From positions 9,925,001 through 9,989,000 of the forward strand of contig OX344765.1 of NCBI GenBank assembly GCA_947034895.1: DNA of 64,000 nt, written 5' to 3'. Numbering within the stretch: position 1 is the first letter of the stretch; each line of letters begins with the position of its first letter. The notes beneath the pieces are model-generated. The model was not told the origin of the DNA, made no database searches, and saw nothing but the letters and a program-made list of their open reading frames with translations. Position numbers and translations under genes: made by a program. Shown here piece by piece: positions 46,788 to 58,517 of this stretch. The DNA is from Rhytidiadelphus loreus (Eukaryota; Streptophyta; Bryopsida; Hypnales; Hylocomiaceae).

Positions 46788-46929
46788 TCATAGAAATTGT
46801 ACATAGAAATTGTACACTACACTACCATGTCAATCCATCTGGTTGCAGTACATTTGCAGTATGAGATCATGTACAGATCACTTCAGGGGACACTGTGAAG
46901 ACTAAGTTTATGAGTGAAAGAATAGGCCA

Positions 46930-47640
46930 TTATTAGAGCAGTGGGGTCATGGCTTTCAGGTGGGCCAGTTCCTTCGAAAGCTTGGGTCCAACCTCCGACT
47001 GAATCCAGTCCCCGAAACTGTGGTGCACTGTTGCTGGAACTTGGCGGACATCCAGACTGGCCCTTGACTCCGTCATCGCCCTTGCCTTGAAGGTTTCCCT
47101 CTTCCCACGTTTCCTCCAGAAGCAAAAGAAGCAAAGAAGAGTCTGTACTTTTACTTGTTCGCTGGCAGTCGGCATCTTCTTCTTCCTTGGATTAAGAAGC
47201 TCGGCTGTTGGAGGAAGGACGAGGACACAACGCCAGCCCAAGAAGCGTTTCGAGTTAGGCCGGCAGAAGAGCTCGGGGCTGCTCGCCCTTACTTGCTTGG
47301 GGGGCAGAGATTGTCGTCCTGAGGAGAGCTTCCGAGGGTCAAGGCTTCTGGAGGCTGAGCTTGGGGAAGGTGGCAGCTGCGCGGACCCGATCCAACGCAC
47401 AGCGTCTGAAGCTTCTCTGCGTGGGACTTGTGTGTGCAAGATGTCCTTTGCCCTGTTTCGCCACCCTCGGGTGTTCAGTTCTTCGCCAGTTCACCATGAT
47501 GTGAGTTCCTCGTTCTTTGCTTGTTGCTTAAGAGTTTTTGTCCTGTTGGGGTTCCAATCATATGCAGCTTCGAGCTTAGTCCCGTGCGGGAGGGTTTGTA
47601 CTGCACTAGGGTTTTTATCAATCTTTTCGTCGGTATGAGC
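46930..47640 (+). promoter_or_regulatory. GC-rich, promoter/first-exon-like region upstream of the TNL copy
   Basis: GC content rises sharply against the AT-rich flanks. Overlapping open frames occur on both strands (46,933-47,439 minus; 47,087-47,638 plus) but neither has a recognisable domain, so coding is unproven. The right part passes into the triplicated leader-like block. I read it as the promoter and 5' exon area of a gene, most likely the TNL copy. Confidence 0.35.
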
Positions 47641-48515
47641 GTGCTCGGTATGCAGAGATCTTGCGTTTCTTACTGGGATTTGAAGGTCGCGCTCATTAGT
47701 TCTTGCTCTTACTTTATTGCGACGGATTTGCGAATATTTTGGGTGTTCCCTGTTCGACGTGTAGGGTGTGGACTAGTGCAGTTCATCTTGAGTCTGTAAT
47801 TGTGTGTCTGCTTCTTAATCGTTGCGGATTCTTAACCCTAACCAAAGTACTACTGTACATTTGTGTCATTTTGATGTCCACGGATATGATCAGGTTGTGA
47901 GGCTCTGAACGAATCTTGTAGCGGCAGGATTATCGATGAACGGAATCTCTTGTTGATTTTTCATTTTTGAGTTGCTTTTCTGATTTGCTTAGACTGTGTG
48001 TTTCCTTAATTACATTTTTGGAAGAGTCTGTTTCGAAACTGTAGTGACACACACAAAGATTCGTTTTCTGGTACCCCTGGTTCAGCTCTCCATCCCTTGC
48101 CATGCTGTGCTAGTCATTTTGCTTGTCAAGTTGGACGCCTGATTGGGAGTTGTGACTTTGTGCAGCATCCACTAGCATCTGATTTGATTGAACAGATTTG
48201 CCGAAATGCCTGTGACTCAATTGCTCTTATGTAGCTTTGCAGTCCATTCCGTATCTACTGCCTCTGAATTGAGAAATCGGTTTCCAGTGTGCATGTACAG
48301 GCATGCAGATGTAGAGGGAATGATGTGTGGAACGTCCTTTAACTGGCAACTCTTGCACCACTCCTTCTGGCGAAAAGATCGACAGTTTCATGAATGTTCC
48401 TGTTTCGGGATGCGCTCCGTTATGGGACCTTCTTGGTTGACCATTGTCGAAATGGTTTAGATCATGTTAGCCCTGTTTCAAAGGCGTGATCGAACCACCA
48501 ATATAGGCTTGCCAA
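47555..48515 (+). repeat. Promoter/leader-like block, copy 2 (least decayed)
   Basis: Same order of words as at 4500-5650 and 60,970-61,975, but with higher GC and with CpGs where the others have TpG or CpA. This copy keeps GTCCCGTGCGGGAGGGTTTG intact. No conserved reading frame is evident across the three copies, so a noncoding role (5' untranslated exon, intron, promoter) is more likely. Confidence 0.6.
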
Positions 48516-49685
48516 CACCTGTTCTCAGCCTTTGTTCTGTGCGTCCCCGCCGTGCTCCTGTTCTGAGCACTCATGCGTGAAGATTTCGGATTTGAATGAA
48601 ATCCTGGCATCTGCTAGCTGTAGCTCATTTCGTTATCGCCGCTTTTGAGTGTGGCTTGATCGGTGGTTTTATGTTCTAGGTAAGCTTTGTACTGCTGGCC
48701 GCGGATATTATGATGTTGATGCCATTTCGTGCTTTCGAACTGCTAGCTGAAAGTCGGTGTATTCCTGATTAGTAGTTTGTTCAAAGGCGAGCCTGGTTGA
48801 ATCGTGAAGTATTTACTGTGCTTCCACACTTCGTTTTTGGGTTTGGCAATATCATTTATTCTCGTGTTTTTTACTTCAAGTGCTCTTCTGTTCACTTTGA
48901 AAAAAGCTTAATCAATCGATTCATTCCACTGTTAAAAGTACAGCATCGAAGATGTCTTGCGGTGTAAATTACATTATAGCAGACGAGATGATGCAGAGGT
49001 TAGTTGACTGAGATTGCAGAAATTTAGCTGGTGAAGTCGATGACAGGACAAGTATGACGATAGTTCTATGCCCCACGCAAGAATGCAGTTCTGTAGTTCT
49101 GAAGTTCTGGTCAATGGTTCTTTGCAGATGTAGAGTTTATGCTTGTTCCAAGACAAAGCTGGAGCAGTCCCCATCCTCGATAAACTCGGATGCATGCTTC
49201 TCCAGTCAAGGCTGTCGATGTACATGTCAAGGAGCTGTCGTTGGGAACATTGCGAAAGACTGTTCCGGTATGTTTTTTAAACCTGACAGTTTGAGTTCCA
49301 TGTTTTCTCCTTTCGAATGCATAGTTCTCTGGAATCATTGCCGCTGGTTGATGTTCTGATAACTTGGGTGAGCCATGTAGTTCAGCGCATTTAAGTTTTG
49401 TCCAACACCTATAAGCAATTAGGGGTTAAGTGGTATTTGAATGCAGATGCTGGAGCTGTTCTATTTTGGTTCTTCTATGTGATCCAGAACGTCCCACGTA
49501 AACCTAATTTGATCACTGCTACAGATCCAGTTCTAATTGTTTAGGATGATTGATACCTTTTTTGAACATTTGCATTATTAGAATTCAGTATCCTATGATT
49601 ATTTTTTACTTGCGGACATAAATTGTCATTTTGTAGAAGTGTCTATGGGTTTTTTGTATTTATACTGTTTCATGGTTTTGAGCAG
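48516..49685. other. Region between the leader-like block and the first candidate TNL exon
   Basis: Mixed composition without a supported gene. The true TNL start codon may lie here or further left; I could not identify it. Confidence 0.35.
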
Positions 49686-49757
49686 CCGTTGGTAGGAGGC
49701 CACCCCTGAAGACAAAGGTGCAGCCGTCTAGGAAGAAGTGCAAGCCAAACAGGCCTG
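49686..49757 (+). CDS. Candidate basic N-terminal exon of the TNL copy
   Basis: Acceptor GAGCAG and donor CTG/GTACAT flank 72 bp. In the phase that links to the next exon it reads RRPPLKTKVQPSRKKCKPNR, a strongly basic, nuclear-signal-like stretch. Phase 1 at its end fits the next exon, which begins TGGCAAGT. The start codon is not in this exon. Support is phase and composition only; the intron to the next exon would be 2.4 kb. Confidence 0.35.
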
Positions 49758-52135
49758 GTACATTCTGACTTTGAAACGTTCTATAAAGCATGGAATCAGC
49801 AAGTATATTTGTGGACTTGCAGATTAGGGAGTTTCCATGGCTTGGTTTGTCCAACAATTGTGTTTGCTAGATTTGTATCATTTGGGGGTTAGGGAGGGTC
49901 GTTACCTGAGAAGAATTTGTTTGGAACTTGTTTATGCACGGATAGTAGATTTTGTTTTTATCAACAACTCCCTTTCCTTTTTCTGGATGTGTTAGGTTGA
50001 ACATGAATCCATAACTATGTCTTTAGTCATGAACTCATTTTAGAACCATGCTTTTTGTCTTCCTTTAGATAACTGATTATGCTAGTAGCCAAATATGGAG
50101 TTGATTTTTTGAAGTCACTTTTGATTAATCACCTCCATGTTATAATGGGCTATTAGTTCTTGTGTTCATATTAACTTTAAACATGCATGCTATGCTTCAG
50201 GTTGTATGATATTAACTGAACAGGAAAGTTATTCCCAGAATAGTTATCCCTACAGTATTTTTCTGAGAGCATCTTTGAAAGTGTGCTATTTAGTGAGCTG
50301 ATATATTGTAGTTTGTCTTGAGCTTGACCCTGTTGTGAAAATGTAATTGCCATTAGGTCAGTTGTAATTGAATATTGTTTTGAATGCTTCAATCCCTCTT
50401 TGAATCTTGCAATTCCTTCTTGAATCTCAAAAATATTTGTTGTGGTATTTATGAGAATGCCACATGAACGAATACCTGGACGTCCATTCCTGCAACTCTA
50501 ATTCACAATAGCGATGGCTAAAATAGTGACATCATAATAGCTTATCTTCAACTTGAAGATAAGTTCAACCCAATGGATGATAGTTCTTTTCAATGCAAAG
50601 ATAATCATCTAATATCTAGGGATATTGACTTGAAGCTGATTTATATGGATTGAACAATATGTGTCTTGGTCTAGTTTGTATGGATCCTTGACATGATTAA
50701 AATTATCTTCAAGTCGAAGATAGTTCTAAAATTGATCTTCTAGAATTGAATTAAAATCATATTGGGAGTTGGAACTTTTATCAACTTGTTTGTGACTTGT
50801 AGATAATTCTCATCAAGAAATAAAATAAAATAAAATCAATTCAATGACATCAATCGATTTTTGAATTAATGATACCATTCTAAGGCATAACATATTTACA
50901 ACACCTATTTTAATGTCCTTATAAATTAAAGTGGGGTAGTGATGCTATTCACTTCAACTAATAATGAGAATGATCTTGAAATCTATAACATTGAATATGG
51001 AAGCCTAATCCATTATACAATTGGTGTTATCCTTGATTTGAGGATATATTGAAGATAGCTTAAAGAAAATCCTAGAACGAATTTTGACAAGTAAGATGAG
51101 GTACCATTGTAAATGATTTCTAGAATATTATTCTAAAGTCAATAATATTTCTAAGATATATTTATCAAAGGTAAAAATAATTCAAGAAGTAGATAAATAA
51201 AGAGGATTCAATGAATTAAGTAGATTACAAGATTTCCAAGGTAAGTAATGTCCTTGAAACTACATATTTATCCTCGACTTGAAGTATAGATTAAAAAACA
51301 TGTTTCTTATACAATTAAAGAGAAATCTCTCTAACACTTGTATACAAATGTCAAGGAATCTTGTTGTGATGGTCAAATGTAATATTAGGACCTACAAATG
51401 ACGTCTTCTATTGATAGAAAATAGAAATTATATTGAAGTAAAAAATTTAGTGATTTATTTAAAAAAGATCACCTTTCTCACTAGAGATATAGACATCTTT
51501 GTCTTTATTCATGAGTCAAGGATATTCTAAACTCCATTTATTCAAAATAGTGTGATAAGTGGGCATTTGTAGAATATGGTAGATTGAGATCTAAATTGTA
51601 AGTTGAAAGAACTTAAGATAGGGTAGAGGATGTAGAACCCCAACTCTTTTTCAAGTGTATAATATATTCTTTGTACATTAAATTTACAAGAAACTAAATT
51701 TAGTGATGCATGCCTAATGTTTTGTTATTGTCAATGTATTTTTTGTTCAACAAAAAATGCTTACATGTACCCTAAGTTGGTCCTTAAACATTCAAATATC
51801 ACACATGTTTTCTAGTCATTTGGGGGACCTAATGCTTTTCTTCACTTTCTTGCTTACAAATCTTTGCTTTTTGTGTTAGAATAAGTAATTCCATTTGTTT
51901 CGTTTTTTACTTTGATTAGTTTGTGTCATGATGTTGAAGAGACACTATATTGTGGATTGTGTCGTCTTTAGGGTTCGGACCATGATAAAAGTGGTTGATT
52001 ATCATTTTGACTTCAATTGTAGTCTCTCTGAATGTAGTGCACCTCTATCATGGAACTTGACAATCACATTGTAGTTTGCAATGTAGACTCCGTTTTCATT
52101 TTATGTAATCATTGGTGTGTATTCCGATTTTGTAG

Positions 52136-52216
52136 TGGCAAGTATAACAAGCAATATGGAGAGTGATGATATGGACAATGACACAAGGCCTGCCAAGAGA
52201 TTGTGTGCAATGGAAG
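52136..52216 (+). CDS. Short exon before the TIR domain
   Basis: After a TTTTGTAG acceptor it reads ASITSNMESDDMDNDTRPAKR and ends LCAME with donor GAAG/GTATGG; the split Gly codon is completed by GT at the start of the TIR exon. If the basic exon upstream is not used, translation could begin at the ATG at 52,157. It adds an acidic then basic leader to the TIR domain. Confidence 0.65.
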
Positions 52217-52390
52217 GTATGGTTGGTTTATACTTGGTCTTTCTATCAATGTGTTCTTTTCTTATTGAATTTTGATGTACAATCGTTTTACAGCTTTAAA
52301 TGTTCAACTTTTTATGCAATGGTCAACATTATTTGATGCTATTTGGATGTGGTGATTTCTGAATTAGATTGATCACCGGTTGTAATGCAG

Positions 52391-52844
52391 GTAAATTTGG
52401 GAACTATGATGTTTTTATAAGTTATAGAGGCCTTGATATCAAGACAGGTTTTGTAAGTTTCTTATATGATGCTTTGAAAAAAGCTGGGTTGTGCCCCTTT
52501 TTGGATTGCAAATCCATTGGTAAAGGCCAAGATTCTTGGAAATGCATTGCCCATGCAATCCAAACAACATCCCTAGTTGTAGTCATCTTTTCGAAGAGTT
52601 TTGCAGAATCAGAGTGGTGTTTGAGAGAATTACATGCAATGTTGGATTGTCCTTTAGTGAAGGTGCTACCCATCTTCTACAATGTTAAGCCTTCAGAATT
52701 GTATTCTCTTGAAGAGGATCATATAGTTGCAGGATTTGCAAAGTTGGAAGAGAAGCATGGTAAGACCTTGATTAAAGTATGGAAGGCTGATTTGAAACGA
52801 GCCTCCACTATCCATGGTTGGGAGCACAGAGTCGGTAACCAAAG
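52391..52844 (+). CDS. TIR domain exon
   Basis: Reads KFGNYDVFISYRGLDIKTGF at the start, the TIR-1 motif, followed by FLDCKSIGKGQD, a SLVVVIFSKSFAESEWCLREL block and VLPIFYNVKPSEL. The Glu of WCLREL corresponds to the catalytic NADase Glu of plant TIR domains. Ends KADLKRASTIHGWEHRVGNQ with donor AAAG/GTAAAT (phase 2). Frame intact, 151 codons. Confidence 0.9.
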
Positions 52845-52947
52845 GTAAATATATAGCTATATTCGATATGTTTTGAAGTGATTGTGGTTGACATTCAATT
52901 TGACATTGTATTTGAGGGTAATGAAATTTTAATGATTTTGTTTGCAG

Positions 52948-54061
52948 CTTGGAAGTGGAATTGGTACAAGAGGTAGTTAAAAAGATTTGGGAATTGGCAA
53001 ATAAGCATATTCCCTTGGTCATGGGTGAATATATTGTGGGTGTGAAGCAAGTTGCTAAGAACCTCATTCAAACGCTTAATGAGAAAAAAATTATGATGTT
53101 GGGATTGTGGGGAATGGGTGGAATTGGGAAGTCCACTTTGGCTCGAGAGTTGTACAACCAATTAGGGAGAAGATTTGATGCCAGTTGTTATGTAGGAGAT
53201 GTAGTTGAGAAGGTGAACCAAGGTAGTGTGACAAGTGTCCAAGATTATATTTTGAAGGCCTTGTGTGAGAATGAGTCAATGCCAAATACTGTAGACAAAT
53301 CACAAGGGAAGGGTATTCTTGAGGAAAGGTTATCAAAGAAAAGAATTCTTGTGGTTTTGGATGATGTTCGTGACGATGATCAAATGGTTTATTTGATGTC
53401 ACGCAAAATGTTGAAGGAAGGTAGTATGTGCATTGTCACTTCTCGAGATCGTCGTGTATTTGAAAAGTCAACTTCATTTCACCTTGATGATATGGTTTAC
53501 ACTCATGAGGTTCAAACCTTGACCCAACAAGACTCTGAAAGCGTCTTTGCATGTTATGCATTTGGAGGTGATAGGAAAGTACCTCAAGAATTGGAAGGTC
53601 TTATTGGAGATGTTAGCAAGGCATGTGGTGGTGATCCCTTGGTGTTGATGGTTATTGGATCTTGTTTGAGGGGTGAGGAAGATGTGGAGATTTGGCACAA
53701 CATTTTGAAGAAGTTGAAACATGGCACTATAATGGATGAGGACAAGATATTTAAATGTCTACAAATCAGCTATGATGCTCTTACCGAACAATATCAAGAG
53801 ATGTTTTTGGATATTGCATGTGCATTATTGGGAGAATCTATGGAGTTTTCTAAATTTTTTTGGAACTCCCAAGGTTGGTTAGCACCATTGGGTGTCCGAA
53901 CCCTTGTTGAGAAGGCTTTAATTAGAGTGGATGAAAAAAGTAACTTTTACATGCACGACCACTTGCGAGACATGGGCCGAGCAATTGCCAAGCAAGAAAA
54001 ATCAAGTATGGGCAAACGCTTATGGGGATCTGAATGCTTGGCATTGTTGAACAAGAGTGAG
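52948..54061 (+). CDS. NBS (NB-ARC) domain exon
   Basis: Starts after TTTGCAG and completes an AGC codon. Motifs in order: P-loop GMGGIGKST (53,113-53,139), kinase-2 RILVVLDDV (53,342-53,368), RNBS-B GSMCIVTSRDRR, a GLPL-position GDPLVL, the TIR-type RNBS-D FLDIAC (53,802-53,822) and the MHD motif MHDHLRDMG (53,951-53,977). All are typical of TNLs; GDPLVL is an unusual form of GLPLAL. The exon ends NKSE with donor GAG/GTATGC in phase 0. Frame intact, 371 codons. Confidence 0.9.
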
Positions 54062-54332
54062 GTATGCTTGGGAACCATTGAACTTGAGTTTGTTTAATTA
54101 TTCGGATAGAGTATTACTATGTCGTTGTAGTGTGGCCAATTACAACGTGAACTTGAAAAGCATATAGAAATAGTGTTCACTTTGTTTGATTGTTTGAGGA
54201 TTCTTTGAGTTTAAGTACTAAAAGCATATATAATCTATTTTAGTTTACAATTTCTTAGTTTGATCCAAATAGCATAATTATGTTTATTGAAGCTTATATG
54301 TTTATTTGACCACTTTGAAATGGACTTTGCAG

Positions 54333-55945
54333 CCACTACCAACTTCTCTTCAAACTTTGATTCTTCCACGGGTGCATGGAATTCAAGTTGACCTTTCTGT
54401 TATGAAAACCTTGCATATATTGATTTGCAAGGATGGCATGTTTTCAATGTCATCAATTCACAAAAATTTGCGTTGGCTTTCTTACATCAACACCAAGCAT
54501 GCACAATTGATACCTTTTCCAGAATCACCTCAAAACAATGAATTGGTGGTATTGTTGTGGATTGATTATTTGATGGAGAGTTTGCCTGAATCTCTTGGAA
54601 ATTTGAAGAACTTGAAAGTATTAAGTCTTGCCAATTCTAATAAGCTCAAAGCGCTACCACATTCATTTGGAGACCTCCAAAATTTGGAAAACTTGTGTCT
54701 TGAAGGAAGTGCAATCGGAAGCTTACCCCAATCTTTTGGAACATTGAGCAAGTCGAAAGTTTTGAATCTTGCTAGTTGTGGTAAGCTTAAGGAGCTACCA
54801 CATTCATTTGGAGGCCTCCAAAATTTGGAAAACTTGTATCTTGAAGGAAGTGCAATCAGAAGCTTACCCCAATCTTTGGGAACGATGAGCAAGTTGAAAG
54901 TGTTGAATCTTGCATAGTGTGGTGAGCTTGAGGAGCTACCACATTCATTTGGAGGCCTCCAAAATTTGGAGAACTTGGATCTTCAAAGAAGTGCATTTAG
55001 AAGTTTATCCCAATCTATGGGAACATTGAGCAAGTTGAAATTATTAAATCTTGCCTATTGTAGTAAGCTTGAGGAGGTACCTGATTCATTTGGGGGCCTT
55101 AGAAATTTGGATAACTTGTATGTCCAAGGAAGTGCAATCAATTATCTACTTAAATCTATTTGAATGTTGAGCAAGTTGAAAGTGTTGAATCTTGCATGTT
55201 GTGGTTAGCTCGAGGAGCTATTAGATTCTGTTGGAGGCCTCCAAAATTTGGAAGACTTAGATCTTCAAGAAAGTGGAATAAAAAATCTACCCAAATCTTT
55301 TGGGACATTGAACATGTTGTAAGTGTTGAATCATGCATGGTGTCGTCAACTCAAGGAGCTACCAAATGAATTAGAAGGCATCTAAAAATTTGAATTTTTG
55401 AAGCTGCAAGGAAGTGCAATTGGAAGTTTGCCCTAAATCTTTGGGAAATGGGAATGTTGAGCAAGTTGAAAGTGTTGAATCTTGCATGTTGTAGTAAGCT
55501 TGAGGAGTTATTGGATTCAATTGGAGGCCTCCAAAATTTCAAAAACTTGAATCTTCAAGGAAGCGCAATCAAATGACTACTCAAATCTTTTGGGACACTA
55601 AGCAAGTTGAAACTATTGAATTTTGCATGGTGTTGTATGCTAGGAGAACTACCGAATTCATCGGAAGTCTTTCCAAATTTAGAAAACTTGAATCTTGGAA
55701 CAAGTGGATTCTATGGTTTATCTCAATCTTTCGGAAAATTGATCAAGTTGAAAGTGTTGAATCTTGCTAATTGTGGTAATGTCAAAGAGCTACCAGATTC
55801 ATTTGGAAGACTCAGATCTTTTAGAAAGTGCAATTGGATATTTGACTAAGTCTTTTGGGACATTGAGCAAGTTGAAAGTGTTGAATCTTGCCAATTGTGG
55901 TTGGGTCAAGGATCTACCAGATTCATTTGGAGGCCTCTAGAATTT
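54333..55945 (+). pseudogene. Decayed LRR exon
   Basis: After a TTTGCAG acceptor the frame reads PLPTSLQTLILPRVHG and then leucine-rich repeats of the SLPESLGNLKNLKVL type until a TAG at 54,915-54,917. Coding-like LRR sequence then continues in the same frame past further stops (TGA at about 55,161, TAG at about 55,206) and through an 8-bp insertion after 55,366 and a 17-bp loss before 55,921. No intact alternative frame exists. Confidence 0.85.
54661..55945 (+). repeat. Tandem LRR-coding repeat, 141-bp unit
   Basis: The word ATTCATTTGGAGGCCTCC, or a variant of it, begins at 54,661, 54,802, 54,943, 55,084, 55,225 and 55,366, exactly 141 bp (47 codons, two LRRs) apart, then at 55,515, 55,656 and 55,797 (141 again after an 8-bp shift) and 55,921. 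Confidence 0.9.
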
Positions 55946-58517
55946 GAAAATTCAAGACCTTAGAGAATGTAGAATCCAAAGTTTACCTCAATGACTCAAT
56001 CTCTTTTAATCTTGAGTATTTGGAAGCTTTGAAGTGAGCTCATAGGGTTACCAAGTTCGTTTTGAGACCTCCAAAATTTGACTCACTTGGATCTCATTTG
56101 TAGTGGAATCCAAAATCAATTGAACCCTTTGGAACATTTAACAACTTAGTAGTTTGGGTTTTAATAAGGATTCAGTTGCACATCTAGAAAGTGTACTGTC
56201 TAGTGATGTTGAAGTATGCTTGGAAGTTGACTTGACAATTCAGTGGAACAAGAGAGAGATATCTTGGTGGAACCAAACATGACTTTCACATGGTTTCCCA
56301 TTGAATATTTTCCAATTGATTGTTGATGAGGTAATGGATTGTTGTACTTGGCCACCTATTATTTTGACTTACATCCAATTTCCAAGTGTCATTGATTTGT
56401 CTATAGTTGACATTACATATTTGCATTCCTAGTGTGCTTTTCTTTTCTTCTGAGTGGAATTTTCTTAGCGTTCATTTTCATATATAATGCAAGATTGAAA
56501 TCACAAGACAGAAGTGTATTGCTACTCTCTCAAATGCTACCAACACTTAGATTTGATTAGTCCTTTTTTAGAAGGGGTCTAAACATGATACAAGTATCTA
56601 AAAGGAATGTCTCACTAAAACTCTCATATGAATGATGAAAAATTCATGAATTTTTTTATTTTATTCCATCTTAAATAACATTGAGAAAGAAAAATTAAAC
56701 AATTTTGAATTCAATTTCATTCCTTTGTTTTCAAATTTGGAATTGTCATAATTCTAGATTTGAAGCAAAAGGAACAACTCAAAATACCAAATTATACCAA
56801 ATTAGTTTATAAACATGAAGTTTAGTTAAAACAATGATTGAGTCATATCTATGTTTCATTTTGACTCTTAATTTGATGTAATACTATATTATTCTTATTT
56901 ACAAGAACTTTCAAAAATCACATATGTTTTATACAATCTAATTGGACTACGATTTCATAACATCTTCATCTTGAGACCATATGTTATACTTAAATACCAA
57001 CTTAATGAAGTGTAGGACTATTTGTCCTAGGTAATAGAAAACTTCAAATTAGGAGTTCTTTCATTATTATAAAGTGACCACGTGTTCAATATGTCAAATT
57101 AGGAAAAAATTCAATTTTTGAATTGAACTATATAGAACTTGATTGTTGTGTACCAACATCTCGTCTCTAACAATAGGTAATTTTAATAATTTTCCAATAT
57201 TTTTTTCATTTCCGAAAGGACTTTTTCTAAAATTTGAAGAGTTTGGAAAGGAATACTCATATTAGGCTTGAACTCTAAGTTGAAGTTCTAAACTTGAATT
57301 CTCCCTAGAACTTTACTAATGTGTCATCTTAGTACACAATAGTTGATTTCAAATGATTCTTGAGCAAATCATGTATCTACATTGAGTCACCATTTTGTTT
57401 AGCAAATCACAAGAATTCAAGAACTTTAGGTCCAATAATTCCCCAGTGCCATTGCAATTTGCAAGTGCATTTCATGAACCATATTACTTATATTTTGACG
57501 TTTAGGACATTCTAATAGAAGACTCCAAGAATTTGTCAATATTGGTGAATGTACAGCTTGCAAGACTTGTATGCTAGCCTTATCTAGTGGGTACTCTCTT
57601 TATGTTCTTATACTTTATGCACATTCTTTGTTTGTGATTTGGAGAGTGAGACTTGATTGTGGTAGCCTTCCTTCCAATATTGGATTTGATAGCCTTCCAT
57701 CTTTGTCTCCTAGGGCACAAAATCAATTTCTAACTTATCTCCACCAAGATGGTACAAGAACACTTGAGGTTGCATTACATTGAATAGTTGCCATTACTAG
57801 AGATGAAAATTGCCATCGTATTGTGGAAATTTTTCTTTTACAAATTCAAATGGAAATACAATATAATCGACTTACTCCTACCTATTCTAATCTTCTATGT
57901 TTGAGTTCTTGATCCTCTATTTTAGTGAGAGTTCTTTGGCATCTTTCCATTTCACCTTTGCATCAACTTAGTCCCAAGTACATAAGTGGGACTGGCATGA
58001 GTCATTCAAAAATGTTTACAAGCAAACAAACTAGCAAATGAGAATTTGCTTTGGAACATTATGATATTATGTCCATTATAGAACCTTAATTTGATAGTTT
58101 CCTCTTGTATTGAATGCAAATTGTATCACCATTTCTTCAAGTACAATCTCATCAACATAGTTTTTTATTTAACCATTCTTGGTAAATTCTAATGACATTT
58201 GTACATTGCACCTTGATGAAACTTTTTTTTTGTATTGTTGCATTGTGACAAACTTTGTTCTAATTGGCAATATATACAAAATTTGTCCACAATTGCCAAA
58301 TGCATGGGTACATGAATTGATCACCAGGGGAAAAATTTGATGGATTAGTGACATTTAGAATTAGTGATCATGTTGCTATAGGAAGTCACCAATTGCATAT
58401 TTGTAACATTAATTTTACTATAATAATCATATTCCATGGGTCAATTTGATGTTGACATTAGGTTGTTGTGCACATAGATGTTCAAACTTATAAACAAATT
58501 GTATTTCATTTACATTA
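55946..58517. other. Noncoding or decayed sequence after the TNL copy
   Basis: Mostly AT-rich without motifs. One stretch (57,583-57,780) reads ...LDCGSLPSNIGFDSLPSLSP... with a following frame-shifted segment to about 57,910; it may be a decayed exon of a larger resistance-type gene, but I cannot name it. Confidence 0.35.

Larger units (their letters stand above)
49686..55945 (+). pseudogene. TIR-NBS-LRR (TNL) resistance-gene copy with decayed LRR exon
   Basis: Exons join in phase: a basic exon (49,686-49,757, tentative), 52,136-52,216, the TIR exon (52,391-52,844), the NBS exon (52,948-54,061) and an LRR exon from 54,333. All proposed introns have GT...AG ends and the phases agree (1, 1, 2, 0). 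TNL proteins are intracellular immune receptors: the NBS binds nucleotide, the TIR domain signals as an NADase, and the LRR region recognises pathogen effectors. TIR and NBS reading frames are complete, but the LRR exon is broken by a TAG at 54,915-54,917, a TGA at about 55,161 and further stops and indels. The intact part could still make a truncated TIR-NBS protein with about 190 residues of LRR. TNLs are abundant in conifers and dicots and missing from grasses. Confidence 0.85.

Noticed and set aside
46933..47638. Two overlapping frames of 168 and 183 codons in the GC-rich leader region
   Set aside because: They lie on opposite strands over the same bases, have no recognisable domain, and the frame is not kept in the other copies of the neighbouring block.
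54661..55945. CRISPR-like array
   Set aside because: The regular repeats code for leucine-rich repeats in a plant gene; the spacers are as conserved as the repeats.
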